Assembly (NCBI GenBank): GCA_949357655.1
Contig: CASHTG010000014.1
Span: forward strand, 186,001-250,000
Length of the DNA: 64,000 nt
DNA from: Parascedosporium putredinis
Taxonomy: Eukaryota > Ascomycota > Sordariomycetes > Microascales > Microascaceae
Reading direction: 5' to 3'
Shown: piece after piece, positions 22,553-34,900 of the stretch
Numbering within the stretch: the stretch's first letter is position 1
Layout: every line of letters starts with the position of its first letter
The notes under the pieces: generated by a model
Database searches by the model: none
What the model was told of the DNA's origin: nothing
What the model saw: the letters and a program-made list of their open reading frames with translations, nothing else
Translations under genes and position numbers: made by a program

Positions 22553-24852
22553 GATAGCGCACACAGTGACACTCATGACGGAGCAAGGGTGAGACGAGGT
22601 CCGATGCAAAAACAGATGGGATGAGTGATGGTATTGTGGCCCTACAGTTGGAAGGGCCTTGAGCTGGTGGAGGAAGGCCTTCTAGTCATATTTGAGGGAG
22701 CGATGGACACGGTGAGCAGCGCGACTTGCGTACCTGTTCCTAATGGTCTTCCTGTTGGTTGACTCTGATTCGGGTCAGTCGGCCGAGAACCAAAATAGTG
22801 CTCGCTGGTAGTGTTGGGACTTCCGTCAGCCTCCCCAACAATTCTCAGCCTCCACTCCTCGTTCTACGGCATATTAGCCCTACTTCCCTTAAATCCACTT
22901 CCCCCTTTGTCTTCTTGCCTCGGATTTGGTCCAACCGCATTGCTTGGCTTGTTCTTTTCTCAAACCCCCACGTCAGCTATCCCAGAGTGGGAAACGGGCG
23001 TAGAACTGTTAACTGGGTAGATCGTGTTGGTTTCACCGGGAGCGGCGGGATAACCGGTGTTGACGGTAGCAGCGTCCCGAGTGGCATCAGTAGGATACGT
23101 GTTAGGATTGGTAATCTCGCTGGTGTTGTGGTGGGTGTTATTGTGGGTAGGGTCATCGGCCGTAGCGGTGTTACGAGTAGTTGTAGTACGCGGTATGGGG
23201 GAATTGGGCAGTCCTAGCTCCATGACGTACTGTTATCACGTCCCGCGTTCGTTATTGTTCAATGTTAAATCCATTCCCGTCTGTGAGTGCGCATTTTGGC
23301 GCCTGTTGGTGGCGCAAGAAAATAAAATTGTGAGTTTTGTTGAGGTAACACAAGTGCCGAGGTAAGATCCATCCATGGATATTTGAATTGAGACGCAGGC
23401 CCTATCAAACACCGCGGGTACGGGGAACGGAATTTAAAGAAGGTGGGGGTTTTAGTGTTTTAGGCACCAACCAAGTGCTCATACCTCTCAACATCTCGAC
23501 ATCTATGCATCCTTTCGTATCTGTGCCTCTTAGTTGCAGATCTGTTATTATGCATAACCGTGGATATATCCTGGCTAAGCCTTGAGGACGGGCAGGAGAA
23601 TGACGTTATGGGACACGTTAACTGATAGGGCAAAGATTCGAAGCACGTCAAATTGTACGTTCTCTGGTCGTTGTTACGTCTTAGAGTTGCCTGATCGGTT
23701 GGATTAAGCACTATACTGGTGGAACATTCCCTAACCGTCACAATAAGAAACCCCAACAATCCCGCTTATAGTAGGGCAAGAGCAAGGGCAAGGGCACTTC
23801 GGGAGACTGATCCAGACCCACATTACTAGTAGTGGTCGTTGTAAGCCAAGTAAAATAGTGCCGGCATCATTATGTGTCGATTCTTCGTTGCAGCCGGCAA
23901 GTGTCCATAACTGCTTTCATGATCGTTGTCCCTACATCGTTGCACTTTGTCTGCTGCGGTGAAATCGAGGGACCTTGGAATACATTGAGAACTCAGACAC
24001 TGTTGCTGTAATCGGCCCTAACATCTAGGACAAGATACGCATAGCTTGTTTGTTTTATCGATCTGCACAGATATAGCCTTCCGGGGTCTCTATCCTATGC
24101 CCGTAACCATATGTGTATAAAGAAAGGATTTCATACCGAGCTAATAGCTTCAAAACCCTTATGGAGTATTTGCAGTCGAGAGAACCCGAGCAAGTCGGCC
24201 AGAATGCCGACCTCGAGAACTACCCGGACGCTGTAGCTGCATTCCTATGCAGAAAGCTCCGCGTGGTATACTAGCTCAACCCCTAGGACAGATACTAGTC
24301 CGAAATGGCAGGACTAAGTGTCTCTTCTAGTTAACGAACGCTTTGGATCGTGTAAACAAACAAAAACGATGTTGCAAAACTAGTCTACTTTGCTGCGTGG
24401 AGTGTTATGTCCCCCGGCCTAAATTGATAAGGATTGTACTCCCAGTTCCATGCCAGATGGATTCTCTATGCATGAAAAAACCCCCGGAGCTGTACCATTA
24501 GTGGTTACCATACCCTTTTGCTAGACTTGATAGGACACGACTTACGCCTTTATATACCTAAAAGTCGAGAAATAGGTAAGAGGCGAAGGCAACCAATTAG
24601 GCACGGACAACACCCGCCCATTCTCAGCTCTTCGGGTCCTTTGTCTGTCTCTACCTTGGTCATCCTGCCGATTCTCACCGCCCGAGGGCGAGACTTGGGC
24701 ATCAACGTACTTCGCCTCACTTTCGCCTCACATTCACCCCAGCCGATGCCTCTCGTCCTAATCCTCTCATTTTGTCTTCTTGGTATACAGGCTTCTCCAA
24801 TTTTGGCGTCGCTTGTTATGATTTCTCGTACTTATGTACAGACGCATTAGAG
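22553..24852. other. Long intergenic region between MFS and NACHT genes
   Basis: 2.3 kb holding the promoters of both divergent genes. A stretch at 22960-23220 is GT-rich on the plus strand and gives a Thr/Asn-rich frame on the minus strand, but it has no recognisable domain. No further gene supported. Confidence 0.5.
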
Positions 24853-27800
24853 ATGGAACCCTTGACGGCGCTCGGCCTAGCCGCTAACATCGTGCAGTTC
24901 GTAGAATTCAGCACCAAGCTCATTCGCGCCTCCAAGGACATCTACGACTCGGCCTCGGGCGTGACGGAGGAAAATCGAAGCTTGGAGTCAGTCTTTGAAG
25001 AGCTGCAAACCCTCGCCTTTCGTCTTACGCCCCCGACGACGGGCCTTCAGACTGATGACGAGCGCGCCCTGTCTCGGCTGGCCGCGGAATGCAGAATCCT
25101 ATCAGACCAAATGCTCGATTTGCTGCGGAAAATAAAACCTAAAGACCCAGAGTCGAAACGCCAGAGCGCCTGGTCGGCGGTCAAGGATAAGTGGAACGAG
25201 AAGGAAAAGAAAGAGCTGAAACAACGACTCGACAACTGTCGGAATCAGTTAGAGCTTCAACTCAACTTCTTAATGAGGTAATTTCCACTCTCCCATAGTA
25301 CATAAGAGAGCGCGATGCTAACAGTAATGGCAGTTCTGATACCAAGACGAAGTTAGAGGCTCTGGCAAAACACGCAAGCGAGAGTGTTATCAAGTTTGAC
25401 GTGCTCCAAAAGCACATCGATGGCCTTCGAAGAGGTGTTGCCGTCACATCAATTAGCACCGAAGCCCAGGCGCAGCTTCGCGAGCTCCTTGACCTGTCGG
25501 AGGCGGTATCTACACGCATTGTGCAGCGGCGAGTGCTGAACGCCCTTGCCTTCCCAGACATGCGCGGGCGGTTTGAAGCCGTGGACGTTGCGCACTTCAA
25601 AACCTTTCGTTGGATCTTAGAAGATGAGGAATCTGAAGATGAGGAATCTGAAGACGAGGAAGACGAAGCACTAGATTCCTACCCTAGCTCGCGTTCTGGA
25701 CTGGGCTTGGGCGACGACGAGGATGGTAGTAGGTCGGAGCGCGACTCTGATCCCAATCTCCTTGCCGACCTAGATGAAAATGGCGATGGCGAACTACAGG
25801 TTGACCCGACGAACGCTGAAGGAACTAGGGATGGAACCTCTGATCTTGGAGAGACGACTGGAGAAAAGATAGAAGGGGTCAACCCGCAAGTTGAAGAACA
25901 GAAATCAGTTGACGAAGAGAGACATATTCAAGAGGAAGTCGACGAGAGCGTTGAGTCAAGAATATACAAGGTAGCTCCCGGAGCGGCACGCGATCAACTT
26001 GCGTGGGCTCGGAACTTGTTGTCGAATTGGCTCACGTGTGGAACGGGCGTCTTCCACATATCTGGCAAAATGGGATCGGGAAAGTCGACCTTGATGAAGT
26101 TTTTGTGTGATCATCCACAAACAAAAACCAAACTTGAGAAATGGGCAGGTATGTGCATCGCTTCTAGGTGAAGCTGGAATTTCCCGCCGTTGACACCGCT
26201 TTACTAGGTATTCAAAAGCTCGTGCTGGCGAAGTTCTTCTTCTGGAAGCCGGGAACACGTCTACAAAAGTCTCTGAGTGGCCTCTTCCGCTCGCTTCTCC
26301 ACGACGTTTTGAGTTCCTGTCCCGAACTCATACCGATAATCCTCCCCAAAGAATGGCATATGGCCTTAGAGATGCCTTGGCAATCCCAGGGTACTATAGA
26401 ATTTTCCGATGCCACGATCCAGCGCGCCTTCACCCTCATCGCCAAGGAAAGCCGATACCAAGACCGTTGTTTCTGTTTCTTCATTGATGGCTTAGACGAG
26501 TACGAAGAGACTCACCAGGAGGACTATAGGGCCATGATTGAACTGCTTTCGAGCTGGACTCGTGTTGCTCCTAATAATATCAAGCTATGTGTTTCCAGTA
26601 GGGAGTATAATGTCTTTCTTAATTTCTTCCCTCCAGACCAAAGGCTTCGATTACAGGACCTGACAAGAGGGGATATAACGCGGTATATACACGATAAACT
26701 TCAAGATATTGATGACGAAAGCGACAAATCATGTCTAGTTGAGGCCATAATGGAAAAGGCCAACGGTATCTTCCTATGGGTGGCTTTAGTTGTTAGGTCG
26801 CTTCGTGACCGACTGGAGCAGACACGCGATATAACTATCCTAAAGAAAGAGATTGAGCCTCTCCCAGATGAACTCGAAGGCTTATTCTGTTTTCTCTTGA
26901 ATTCGCTCAGCAAAGCAGCCCGCACGACGGCCTACCAGACATTTGCTATGCTCGACGTGGCGACCACTCCCGTTCGCCTGTCCTTATTTGCATATTCCTT
27001 TCTCGAGGATTACATCAGGAATTCAAAGTTTGCCATAGAAACTCCTTTCCAATACGAAGCCTTGGATGATACTCAAAGGGCTGATCGGATAGCTCGAGGG
27101 CGCAAGAACCTCTATGGCTGTTCGAGGGGCCTTGTGGAGGCCTCAGCTGACGTCGTCGGTTACGCACACCGCTCCATCCCGGACTTTTGAAGAATCCGGA
27201 AATCACGCGCGAAATGAATCTTCACCTTGAAGATTTCCACACTGGGAGAGCCACCTCTCACCTGCTTCTCGCCGAGATCCGGTCATCTCCAGGGCCGCTG
27301 TCTAAGCGCGATCACTTTGATTTAGGCGTGTTGGTGCATACAATTATAAGGCTGCGGGCCCGTACAAATGCTGACCACACACCATATACGTTTCTGGAGT
27401 GCCTTGAAAGTACAGCTTTAAATAAAGGTGGCATTGAGCTAGAATACCCCGCCCCGGTCGGCAGAAGGCGGCTTGAGGTCGGAGGAAAATCCCAGCTGCC
27501 AACCTATACGGACCTAGTCCAGGAGGCGCTCTTGACCTTATCACCGTTCTACATATCAGCGCTCTGCGGACTTGAAGATTATGTGATCTGGAAAATAGAA
27601 CAGAACCTCGCTGTTCTCGATACCAACTTCAAGACAGGTCTCCTTGTATCATGCGTCGAGTTCCACAGCATTGAATTTGGTCTTGGTGTAGTAGAGCTTT
27701 TGCTGAAACGAGGCTTGTCACCACAAGCGACGATACACAACGGTTCTGGGAGCTCTCTTTTCGAACCGAAGATGGCCCTACTTCCTTTTGGGAGCAATTT

Positions 27801-28565
27801 TTGCTTGCCTCTGTACTGATTTGGAGAGCTTGCGATGAGGGGCTGGATCGGGACCGGCGTCGGAGAATTGGCCAGGCGATGGAGAGTTTCCTTCTCCATG
27901 GCGCCGAGCCTTTGTTATGGTTATCGTTCCCGTTTCAGGTGAAAGCGACGACTGGAGAAGAAGATGATGAGGTCAAGGACGAGAGTGATCATTATAGCAC
28001 CGACGATGATGATTGTCTTATCGCCGCCGTCGAACTGAGGTCAGGAAGCGGAGGTCATAAGAAAATATACCCCCGCCTGCAATATGACCCCTTCGAACTT
28101 TTCAATGTGCCTCACGCATGTGCCAAAAGGCGGCAATTCTCACTCAGCGAGATTTTCGAGCTCATGAACTTTGAGAACAATGATGCTCTCCTACGGCTGG
28201 TTGATAGCGGTATCAAGCGACGGGAGAAAGAGACTAAAGAAGCGGGCGACCCAAATGTTTTCGTTTCGCAAGGTGAAGGGATGCGAGGGCACGGAAACAC
28301 TTTAGGTGAAGCACCTACTACCATTGTCAAATCACACCTTTGGAGCTTGGCGTGTCTAGGACGGAGGATAAACGGCGTTCTAGCCTCCCTGGGCCCCGTT
28401 TTGGATCAGATTGCGAACCGCCCAGCGCCGATGTTTGTCCTTGGTTCGTAATTGGTTTCCATTTCCTTTCCCGGGGATGAATATTCTGACGATTTGATAG
28501 GCATATTCGCGGCGGGCCTAGCGCCGCGGATCTGGGAGAGAGTTGCGCGGTACAGGCGTTGGTGA
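24853..28565 (+). CDS. NACHT-domain STAND (NLR-like) protein, two frame breaks
   Basis: Signal-transducing NTPase of the fungal NLR-like class. Exons: 24853-25277, 25334-26148, 26208-28443, 28501-28565; introns 56, 59 and 57 bp (the last has donor GTTCGT and branch CTGAC). The N-terminal helical domain opens MEPLTALGLAANIVQFVEFS. A strongly acidic linker (EDEESEDEESEDEEDE, coded at 25622-25670) follows. Walker A is GKMGSGKST (near residue 387), Walker B FIDGLDEYEE (near 504), then CVSSRE and LTRGDITRYI, typical of fungal NACHT with a DUF7791-like winged-helix region after it. No ankyrin, WD40 or TPR repeats are seen at the C-terminus. Two single T losses, in runs 27185-27188 and 27758-27761; corrected length 1181 codons. 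Such proteins act in heterokaryon incompatibility and immunity-like cell death. Confidence 0.9.
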
Positions 28566-29320
28566 TTACATCAATGAATGTATCATAGGTAGACCAGTGT
28601 TGTCAATTTCGAGGATGGAGAGGTGGGATAAAGCCAGGCGTGCACCGTGTAACGTGGTTCTACGTGTTGATATTGAATCCAGCGCGAGGGACTCGCCGCC
28701 GCTCAAACCGGTTTATCTGCACCTCACTCCTGGTGCGTCTACCCGGATAATTTTAATTATGCTATACTGGCTGGCGGAGCTTTCTAGCAACTATTTGTCG
28801 CGTATTGTGAGTGGTCTAGAGAGAAATCGTGTCTTAACGGCATACCGATTCCTTGTAAGTGAATTGCTCGCTCACTGGGCCATTCAACTTACTTGCCTGT
28901 GTGTATACCTCTAAGAAGAGACACTGGTTACCCGTAGATAGTGCGCCATGTAGGATGTCTAGACATCAGACGTGCAGCTATCGGACTAAGCTACGGAGCG
29001 CACCAGCCAATGGTCCATGTCGCTTACTCGGGACAATGCGGCAGATCCACAGCCACTACCTTGAGTTTGCTTGTATTCTCTCCTCCCCTCCAGCATCCCG
29101 CGTAATGGTCTCTATTGAGACAGCGTCCTCCCGAGCTCCCTTCAACCCCTGAGGCAACTGGTGCGAGATATAGGACTACACAGAACCAGGCGCTTTCAAA
29201 GGGACTCAGTCCTATATGGCGGCTTGGCTATCAGTAAACCGATACCGATACCTCCACTCACTCTGTCTAACACGTCTGTGGGGTGTCTAGGATGGCCCCA
29301 ACGGTGCGGTGATCACAGCC
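28566..29320. other. Intergenic, no gene seen
   Basis: Between the NACHT gene and the peptidase relic. Short open frames only. Confidence 0.45.
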
Positions 29321-29329
29321 ACTAGCGCG

Positions 29330-30507
29330 GTGGTAACGCCCTACAAGATCTCGTCCGCTTTACCACATTTGTTGAACTACCACTTTCTATCCATCAATCT
29401 GACTACTCACCCGACAACTCCCCGTGGATCGTCATTGACTGCAGCTACCCCGGGACCCCCGCGGCCATGCTCCAAAAGTATTACCCTGGCACGTTTGCCG
29501 CACCCGTTGCGTCGTGCGCTCCTCTACACGTGTCTGGGAACTACTGGCAATACTGGAAGGCGATCGAAGAAGTGCTCCCGCGCGATTGCAGCTCAGGTCG
29601 ACAGATGATCGTCGCCCATCCTCACAAGCTAGTGTCAGACGATGTCACTCAAGACGAGATCGACATGCTTATGGCACGCTTCGAAGGTAGGGAGAACTTG
29701 GGGATGGCTTTGGACGTCATTTGGAGATTTGAGGAGCCCATCATGCTCTGGTAGGTTAACATGAGTAACACATTTCAATTATGTGATGCTCTTCTCAGAC
29801 ACGCCGATAGGTTCCCTGAGAGGCCGCGAGATCTCGACTTGGCCCTCGACGGACTAGCTGAGAACTTAAAGGAGAGGATGACCTCAACGAGCCTTCCAGA
29901 GAACGTACCCCGTTGGAGACGGAAAAGATGGTCGATTACTACTACCCACCCTTTGGTCGGACGAGTTGGTTATGGCTTCAGTGTGTACGTATGGTGGTCC
30001 ACCAATCCGTTTTGTGAGTGACGGGGCTCACTGCCCTCCAGATACTAACAATGGCAATGTGTACAACGAGCCACTAGGAAGCTTTCATGCTGTTCCCGAG
30101 GCCTCAACGGGCGCGAAGATTGTGCCTGGCCTACCGGGGACTTTGTCGGCTTTGGTGCAACACTCTCAGAGAAACCCATCCCACACCAGCCATCCTTACA
30201 GGGGAAAAACTATTGACGAGCTCCACAATTGGCTGGGTGACTGGAAAGTCGACTATGACAAGGTTCTGTTCATTGTCGGTGACATGGACCGTGGAGGTAC
30301 ACTACTCTAGCATCAAGTCTAAGGCCTGGGGGTCCCATTGAATCAACGGAAGAGGCACCAATCTTGGTCTACAAGGGTGGTAATCACTGTTCTAATGTAA
30401 TATGGAAGGATGATGAAATCCACGCGGAATTCTTTGCCGATATGGTTCATATTCTTCAGGGGTGGGTTGACGAGTGGGAGCCACAGATTTATCGGGGGTG
30501 TGAGTAA
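29330..30507 (+). pseudogene. Relic of a serine carboxypeptidase S28-family protein
   Basis: From 29339 the frame reads NALQDLVRFT, then SPWIVIDCSYPG, matching the S28 (PRCP/DPP2-like) block before and around the nucleophile Ser, but the usual GGS has become DCS. Next, YPGTFAAPVASCAPLHVSGN and YWQYWKAIEEVLPRDC fit the family. An in-frame TAG follows at 29752-29754, then SNTFQLCDALL. Near the end GGPIESTEEAPILVYKGGNH and CSNVIWKD correspond to the His region (GGxHCSD), and WVDEW ends the protein at TAA 30505-30507. The N-terminal third, with any signal peptide, is missing and the middle is scrambled. A dead extracellular or vacuolar peptidase gene is likely. Confidence 0.7.
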
Positions 30508-31213
30508 ATAAGGGCCTCGGATTCACCGCAATGTCTAACAGAGGTTTTTTTACGCACGTGCTGTCTTAATCGACAACTCATAGAGGGGACGTTATACAAG
30601 AAACGCTGTTTGGGCTCATAGCTGTGGAAGAGAGTAAGATGTTGTTCGTATTAGCTGCTTACTGTCTAAAATGGAGGCTCTTCCCACTCTAAAATATTGC
30701 TAAGATCTCTATAATTGAAATTAGGGGACAGTCTCGAGGATCCAAGACTTGAGTCACCCAGTCATGGTGTACATTGTCTCTACCACCGTCCCCATAGTAA
30801 GAATGTTAGGCCTGGTTAGGTCACCGCGGTCCTTTTGTGCTTCATCCTTTGTCCGTTTTCGCGTTCGACAGACCGTTGCGCCGCGTCAAAGGATTCCACC
30901 GCCAACACCACTTAGACCCAGATGCAGATAGCGCTCTCAATCTTATCGTTCCAGCCCAGAGAAGCAAAGTTGGAGATGTCGGATCGCCTGTTGTCAAGCT
31001 GAGTCGATCCCTTGCAATCCAAGTTGCTTTGAGTTGTTCAAGTTAGTAAACTTTGACGACGCTAGAATGAACCCGCGTTGCGGGAGGAAAGGAAGCACGT
31101 ACTCGTAGAAGCGGCAAGCAAGCCTTGAGTTGATTCTGGCCGAACTGATTTGGTTACGGGCCCAGGTGGGAAGGTTGTCTACGGAATCTCTTGCGTTAGT
31201 CTCTGAGGCAAGG
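30508..31213. other. Intergenic, no gene seen
   Basis: Lies between the 3' ends of the peptidase relic and the secreted-protein gene. No supported coding sequence. Confidence 0.45.
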
Positions 31214-31823
31214 TTATGGGGGAGACGTGGGCCACGTACAGCACTTCTCCAACTGCCAGGTGAGCTCGACCTCTCGGCCACCGTAGTTGATGTGTTCGTA
31301 CACTAGCATTTTTTGTTAGTAAACAGATGTCTAATGGCAGCCGGGTGGTTATGGATGTAACTCACGTCTAACCTCGGCAGGGTTATACGGCTGGTCACAG
31401 ATGAAGTTGACGCCCCAGCTCTCTCCGCTCTTGGGGAAGAAGTTGTCGATCCAGTTGCGGTTGATGGGGGCTCTTGTCGCCCTTGGAAGTGCAGAGCGTG
31501 CGGCACGACTTGGAGTTGAAGTGAGCGACGCCGTAAGGGGAGCAGGTCTTGGTGATGCCGCCCTGGCACCACACCTGCGCGCCAAAGATGGTAGATCCGC
31601 AGATGTCATAGATGCTGCGCCCGACACCGGTGGCCTTGTCCTTGCCGGTGGCCCCGTTCTGCAAATTGACGGCCCCAATGGACCATTCTCGCTGGCAGCC
31701 ACCGCTCGAGCACGAATATTCCTCGTGGACTCCAAGAGCGAACCCAGAGTTTTGAGCCGCAACGGGAGCGGAGCTGATGATGGCGCCAATGCCGGCGAGG
31801 AGGGGAACGAGTGTGAACTTCAT
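31214..31823 (-). CDS. Small secreted cysteine-rich protein, effector-like
   Basis: Exons 31823-31366 and 31302-31214 with a 63-bp intron (GTGAGT, branch TACTAAC, TAG). MKFTLVPLLAGIGAIISSAP is a clear signal peptide with a likely cut after AQ. The mature part is about 160 aa with ten cysteines, enough for five disulfides. The C-terminus reads LYEHINYGGREVEL, similar to a beta/gamma-crystallin Greek-key strand (YExxNxGG). One extra base is present in the run of five G at 31466-31470 (plus strand); removing it joins CTSKGDKS to PINRNWIDNFF and gives 182 codons. A TATA box sits at 31986-31993. No named family recognised. Secretion plus high Cys fits a candidate effector or a cell-wall protein; host interaction is speculation. 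Confidence 0.75.
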
Positions 31824-31985
31824 GGTGAATGGGCTAAACGAAGGCTTTGTCAACTTGGACGGTTTCTTTGAAAGCGTGGAGCTTAACTTGACAAATGAGG
31901 ATGGTGGCGGAGGTTGCTCGATCTGTGGAGTGGAAAGAGATGCTGTTCCAAGTCTAACAGTGAAAGAGAGTGGCAACACCGCCGT

Positions 31986-31993
31986 CTTTTATA
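31986..31993 (-). promoter_or_regulatory. TATA box of the secreted cysteine-rich protein gene
   Basis: TATAAAAG on the minus strand, about 165 bp before the start codon, followed by a CT-rich leader. Good match to a fungal TATA element. Confidence 0.6.
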
Positions 31994-34900
31994 CTCTTGT
32001 GAAATGCGGCCCCCAGGGAGCTTGCCCTCGTATCTCATTGATATCCATCACTGATCGCGACTGTCGCGAACGACATGACCAGGCTCGCTCGTAAAACAGG
32101 TTAAGGCGGCCCTGGAGCCATCGCCCCTGGAAATTTAACCTTGTGGCGCAAGGTGATGCAGGAGGATTCGCCTGACTTGCAGCGCCTGCCCAATGGCGTC
32201 GTGAAGCACCAGGTTCGCAGGTTCAGCCCTAGCGCTGACTAAAATTACACCCCGGATTTTTCATCGTGGCCCACGCGCCACAGTCAGCTTTTCTCGTACC
32301 GCCTTCGGTGGGGGCAATTCCTTCAATGTAACAGAGCCACAAGGCGATGAACGAATCGCACTCGGTAGAAGCAAGGTCGTGGTTTCCCTGCAATGGCGAG
32401 CAGGACTCTCTCCCGCCTGAGCAAATTTCGATTAACCACGGGTTAGTTGACCTCGGCTATCCTCGATGCTATCTTTGGTGTCGGATCCTCGCTCGCCACG
32501 TTGTGAACCCCCATCCTCAATGCGAAGTTTTGCTGAACGTTGCGCTTCGACCATGTTGAGTCTTGGCGCATTTACTACAGAGCCGACTTTGATTATGTCG
32601 TAGTATCGACGCCAAATAACAACGTCAACCGAAAATACTGCAGTTGAAGACCTGGTATTGGGGATAATAGGTAATCGTAGCGATGGTTATCGAGGTGGCT
32701 TATGTGTGGCGAGCCATCTGCAATTGGCGCGGAAATTCACCCCGGACAAGATCAAGAAGATTTGAGTTTCTACGCTTCTAAAAAGGGGCGACGATGGAGA
32801 GCGGGTAAGGATGGGGCCCCGACTAACCTTATTAGTCCCGGATTACCCCCGAACCTAACCTAAACCGCAATCAGCCCCCTTGAACAGCCCTTAGGTTGCG
32901 CCCTGGACGAGGACAGGGTAATAAGGCTTTCATGCGAAGAATTTCCTGTTCCTTGCGATTCGATTCGCGCAGATTTCCATGATCTATACGGTCATGTGCA
33001 CTTTGATAAGATTCAAGGACTAGTTGATGTCATGGATATGCCCCCCATAGGCCTCGCGACGACGGCGACGGGAACGTGGTGGAGCCTCACGATGAAGAAC
33101 ATCCCCGCTTGCCAAATTTCAAGTCGTTTTCGTTCGCGCACCACATTTCCATGTCGCTTAGGACCGTCATCATTATCGTGTGATGTAACACTAGGGGGCA
33201 AGATAATCGGAAGTGCAAAAATATCAGACTCACCATAACTAAGGGTACAGGGGCAATACAGAGAAGTGATTGAGTGGCGAGGTGCTTGCTCTGGTGGACA
33301 AGGTGATTTGGCAGTGCCGTTTGTTTGGTCCCCCACTTGCCGGAGTACGAGTACTTGACAAATTTTGGGACAGATGCTTTTGGGTTCGGATGGATGGCAG
33401 AAAAAAAGGCAAGTCTCTTTAGATCGCGGTGTCTATCAAGGAAGCGATCCTCATGGATGAAGGGGTACGAGCATAGTTCATGGAGGCGAGCCGCCCCCTT
33501 GCCGAGATGAGTCGACCTCAGGATCGGAAGCTACAGGGAGCCGTTCGTATTGCTTATCTCGCAGAGGTTCTAGTGTGATATCTATTATCTCATCATTGCT
33601 CATCTTCTAAGCGGCGATTGAATAATCGATCCATCGTGGGACGGCTGCTTAATGGGTCGAGTTAGTCCATCGACTGGAGCTTGACCATGCCAAAATAGCT
33701 TGGCCAACTGGGAGCGTCGAAACTATACAAAGTGTAGCTAGAAAGGGGCTGGAAGGTGGCCAAAGAGCTCCGGCAAGTTGCTCAACCGACACCCGATCTC
33801 ACAAGCCGGTAGAACATTTTGCCACCTGTTCAACGATGCGACACGCCCAGTCCACGGGTCGTAGATCAGGCAAACCCCCTCTACCCTCTAGCGTGATGTG
33901 GATAACTCTTGGTAGAGCCCAAAAGGTCTTCGGAATTAAGACAGATGGGGAGGTGAGCATGGGAATACGAGTTGAGTTCTTCTTCGGCTCCCCGAGTCCA
34001 ATCTTGGCGTCGTCTCACTAACTCCAACCGGGCTCACCGTGCTTGGGTATCTTGCGTGATAAAGGCGAACTTGGCCAAGCCATCGTAACGTCTGCGATAT
34101 CCGTTATGCACAAGCTACATGCAATTTGGTGCCAAGAGTGCTGATCCGAACACCCGGGCTTCTTGTTGTTGCGTCCAGAGTAACGAATGCTACTGGTGCA
34201 TCGTCATGAGACTCAGTTTTTTATTCCTTTCACCTCTTCCTTTAGTCTAATTTTAGCAGCCAAGTGTCTCTATGAAACCTACAAACTTTCTGTGAGTTGC
34301 GCCGCCTGCATAACTAGAGCTGACCGCATCACGATAAGAATGAAGATCAGGTTTGCATAGAGTGAGACATTCTGTATTCGCGTTGCCGTGGGTTTCTCTC
34401 CATCTGTTCTAAGACTGTTCTAGGAAACATCTTAAATTACCAGGGGTTACTCTAAAGCGATCTTGCTGACACTCGTATCCTTTCGTGGGCCGGTGCTAAT
34501 AACTCATCTTGTGCGAGCGCGTACTTGGAGTGGCACGTAAACTTTACCGACCATGCTGCTAGCCCAGCCGTTTCTGTGAAGCTAGCGGATGGCCTTCACT
34601 TCTAACGGGGAATGCTCAGTGGCCAGTCCACTTACGGGAGACCTAGGAGTGGCAATGAAACGAGGCGAGCCCAATGCCAGACAAGCCATGCTGTGCCGAG
34701 CATCCTTTGATCAGCGGGAGAGGCTTTTCGGCAGATTTCTCCCGCGTATGGAAAAGGGGGAGGTGAGCCGGGGCTTGGGCTCGTAAATCTATGGTTCCAG
34801 TGAGCGAATTTCTACAAAAGTCCCGCTGGGTTGAAATCGAGGCGAGATCCTGGAATAAAACCATCGATGATCATAGGATGTGAGCAGATTTATGCGCGCA

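Noticed and set aside
22960..23223. Thr/Asn-rich frame on the minus strand
   Set aside because: Caused by a GT-rich low-complexity stretch; no start context, signal peptide or domain.
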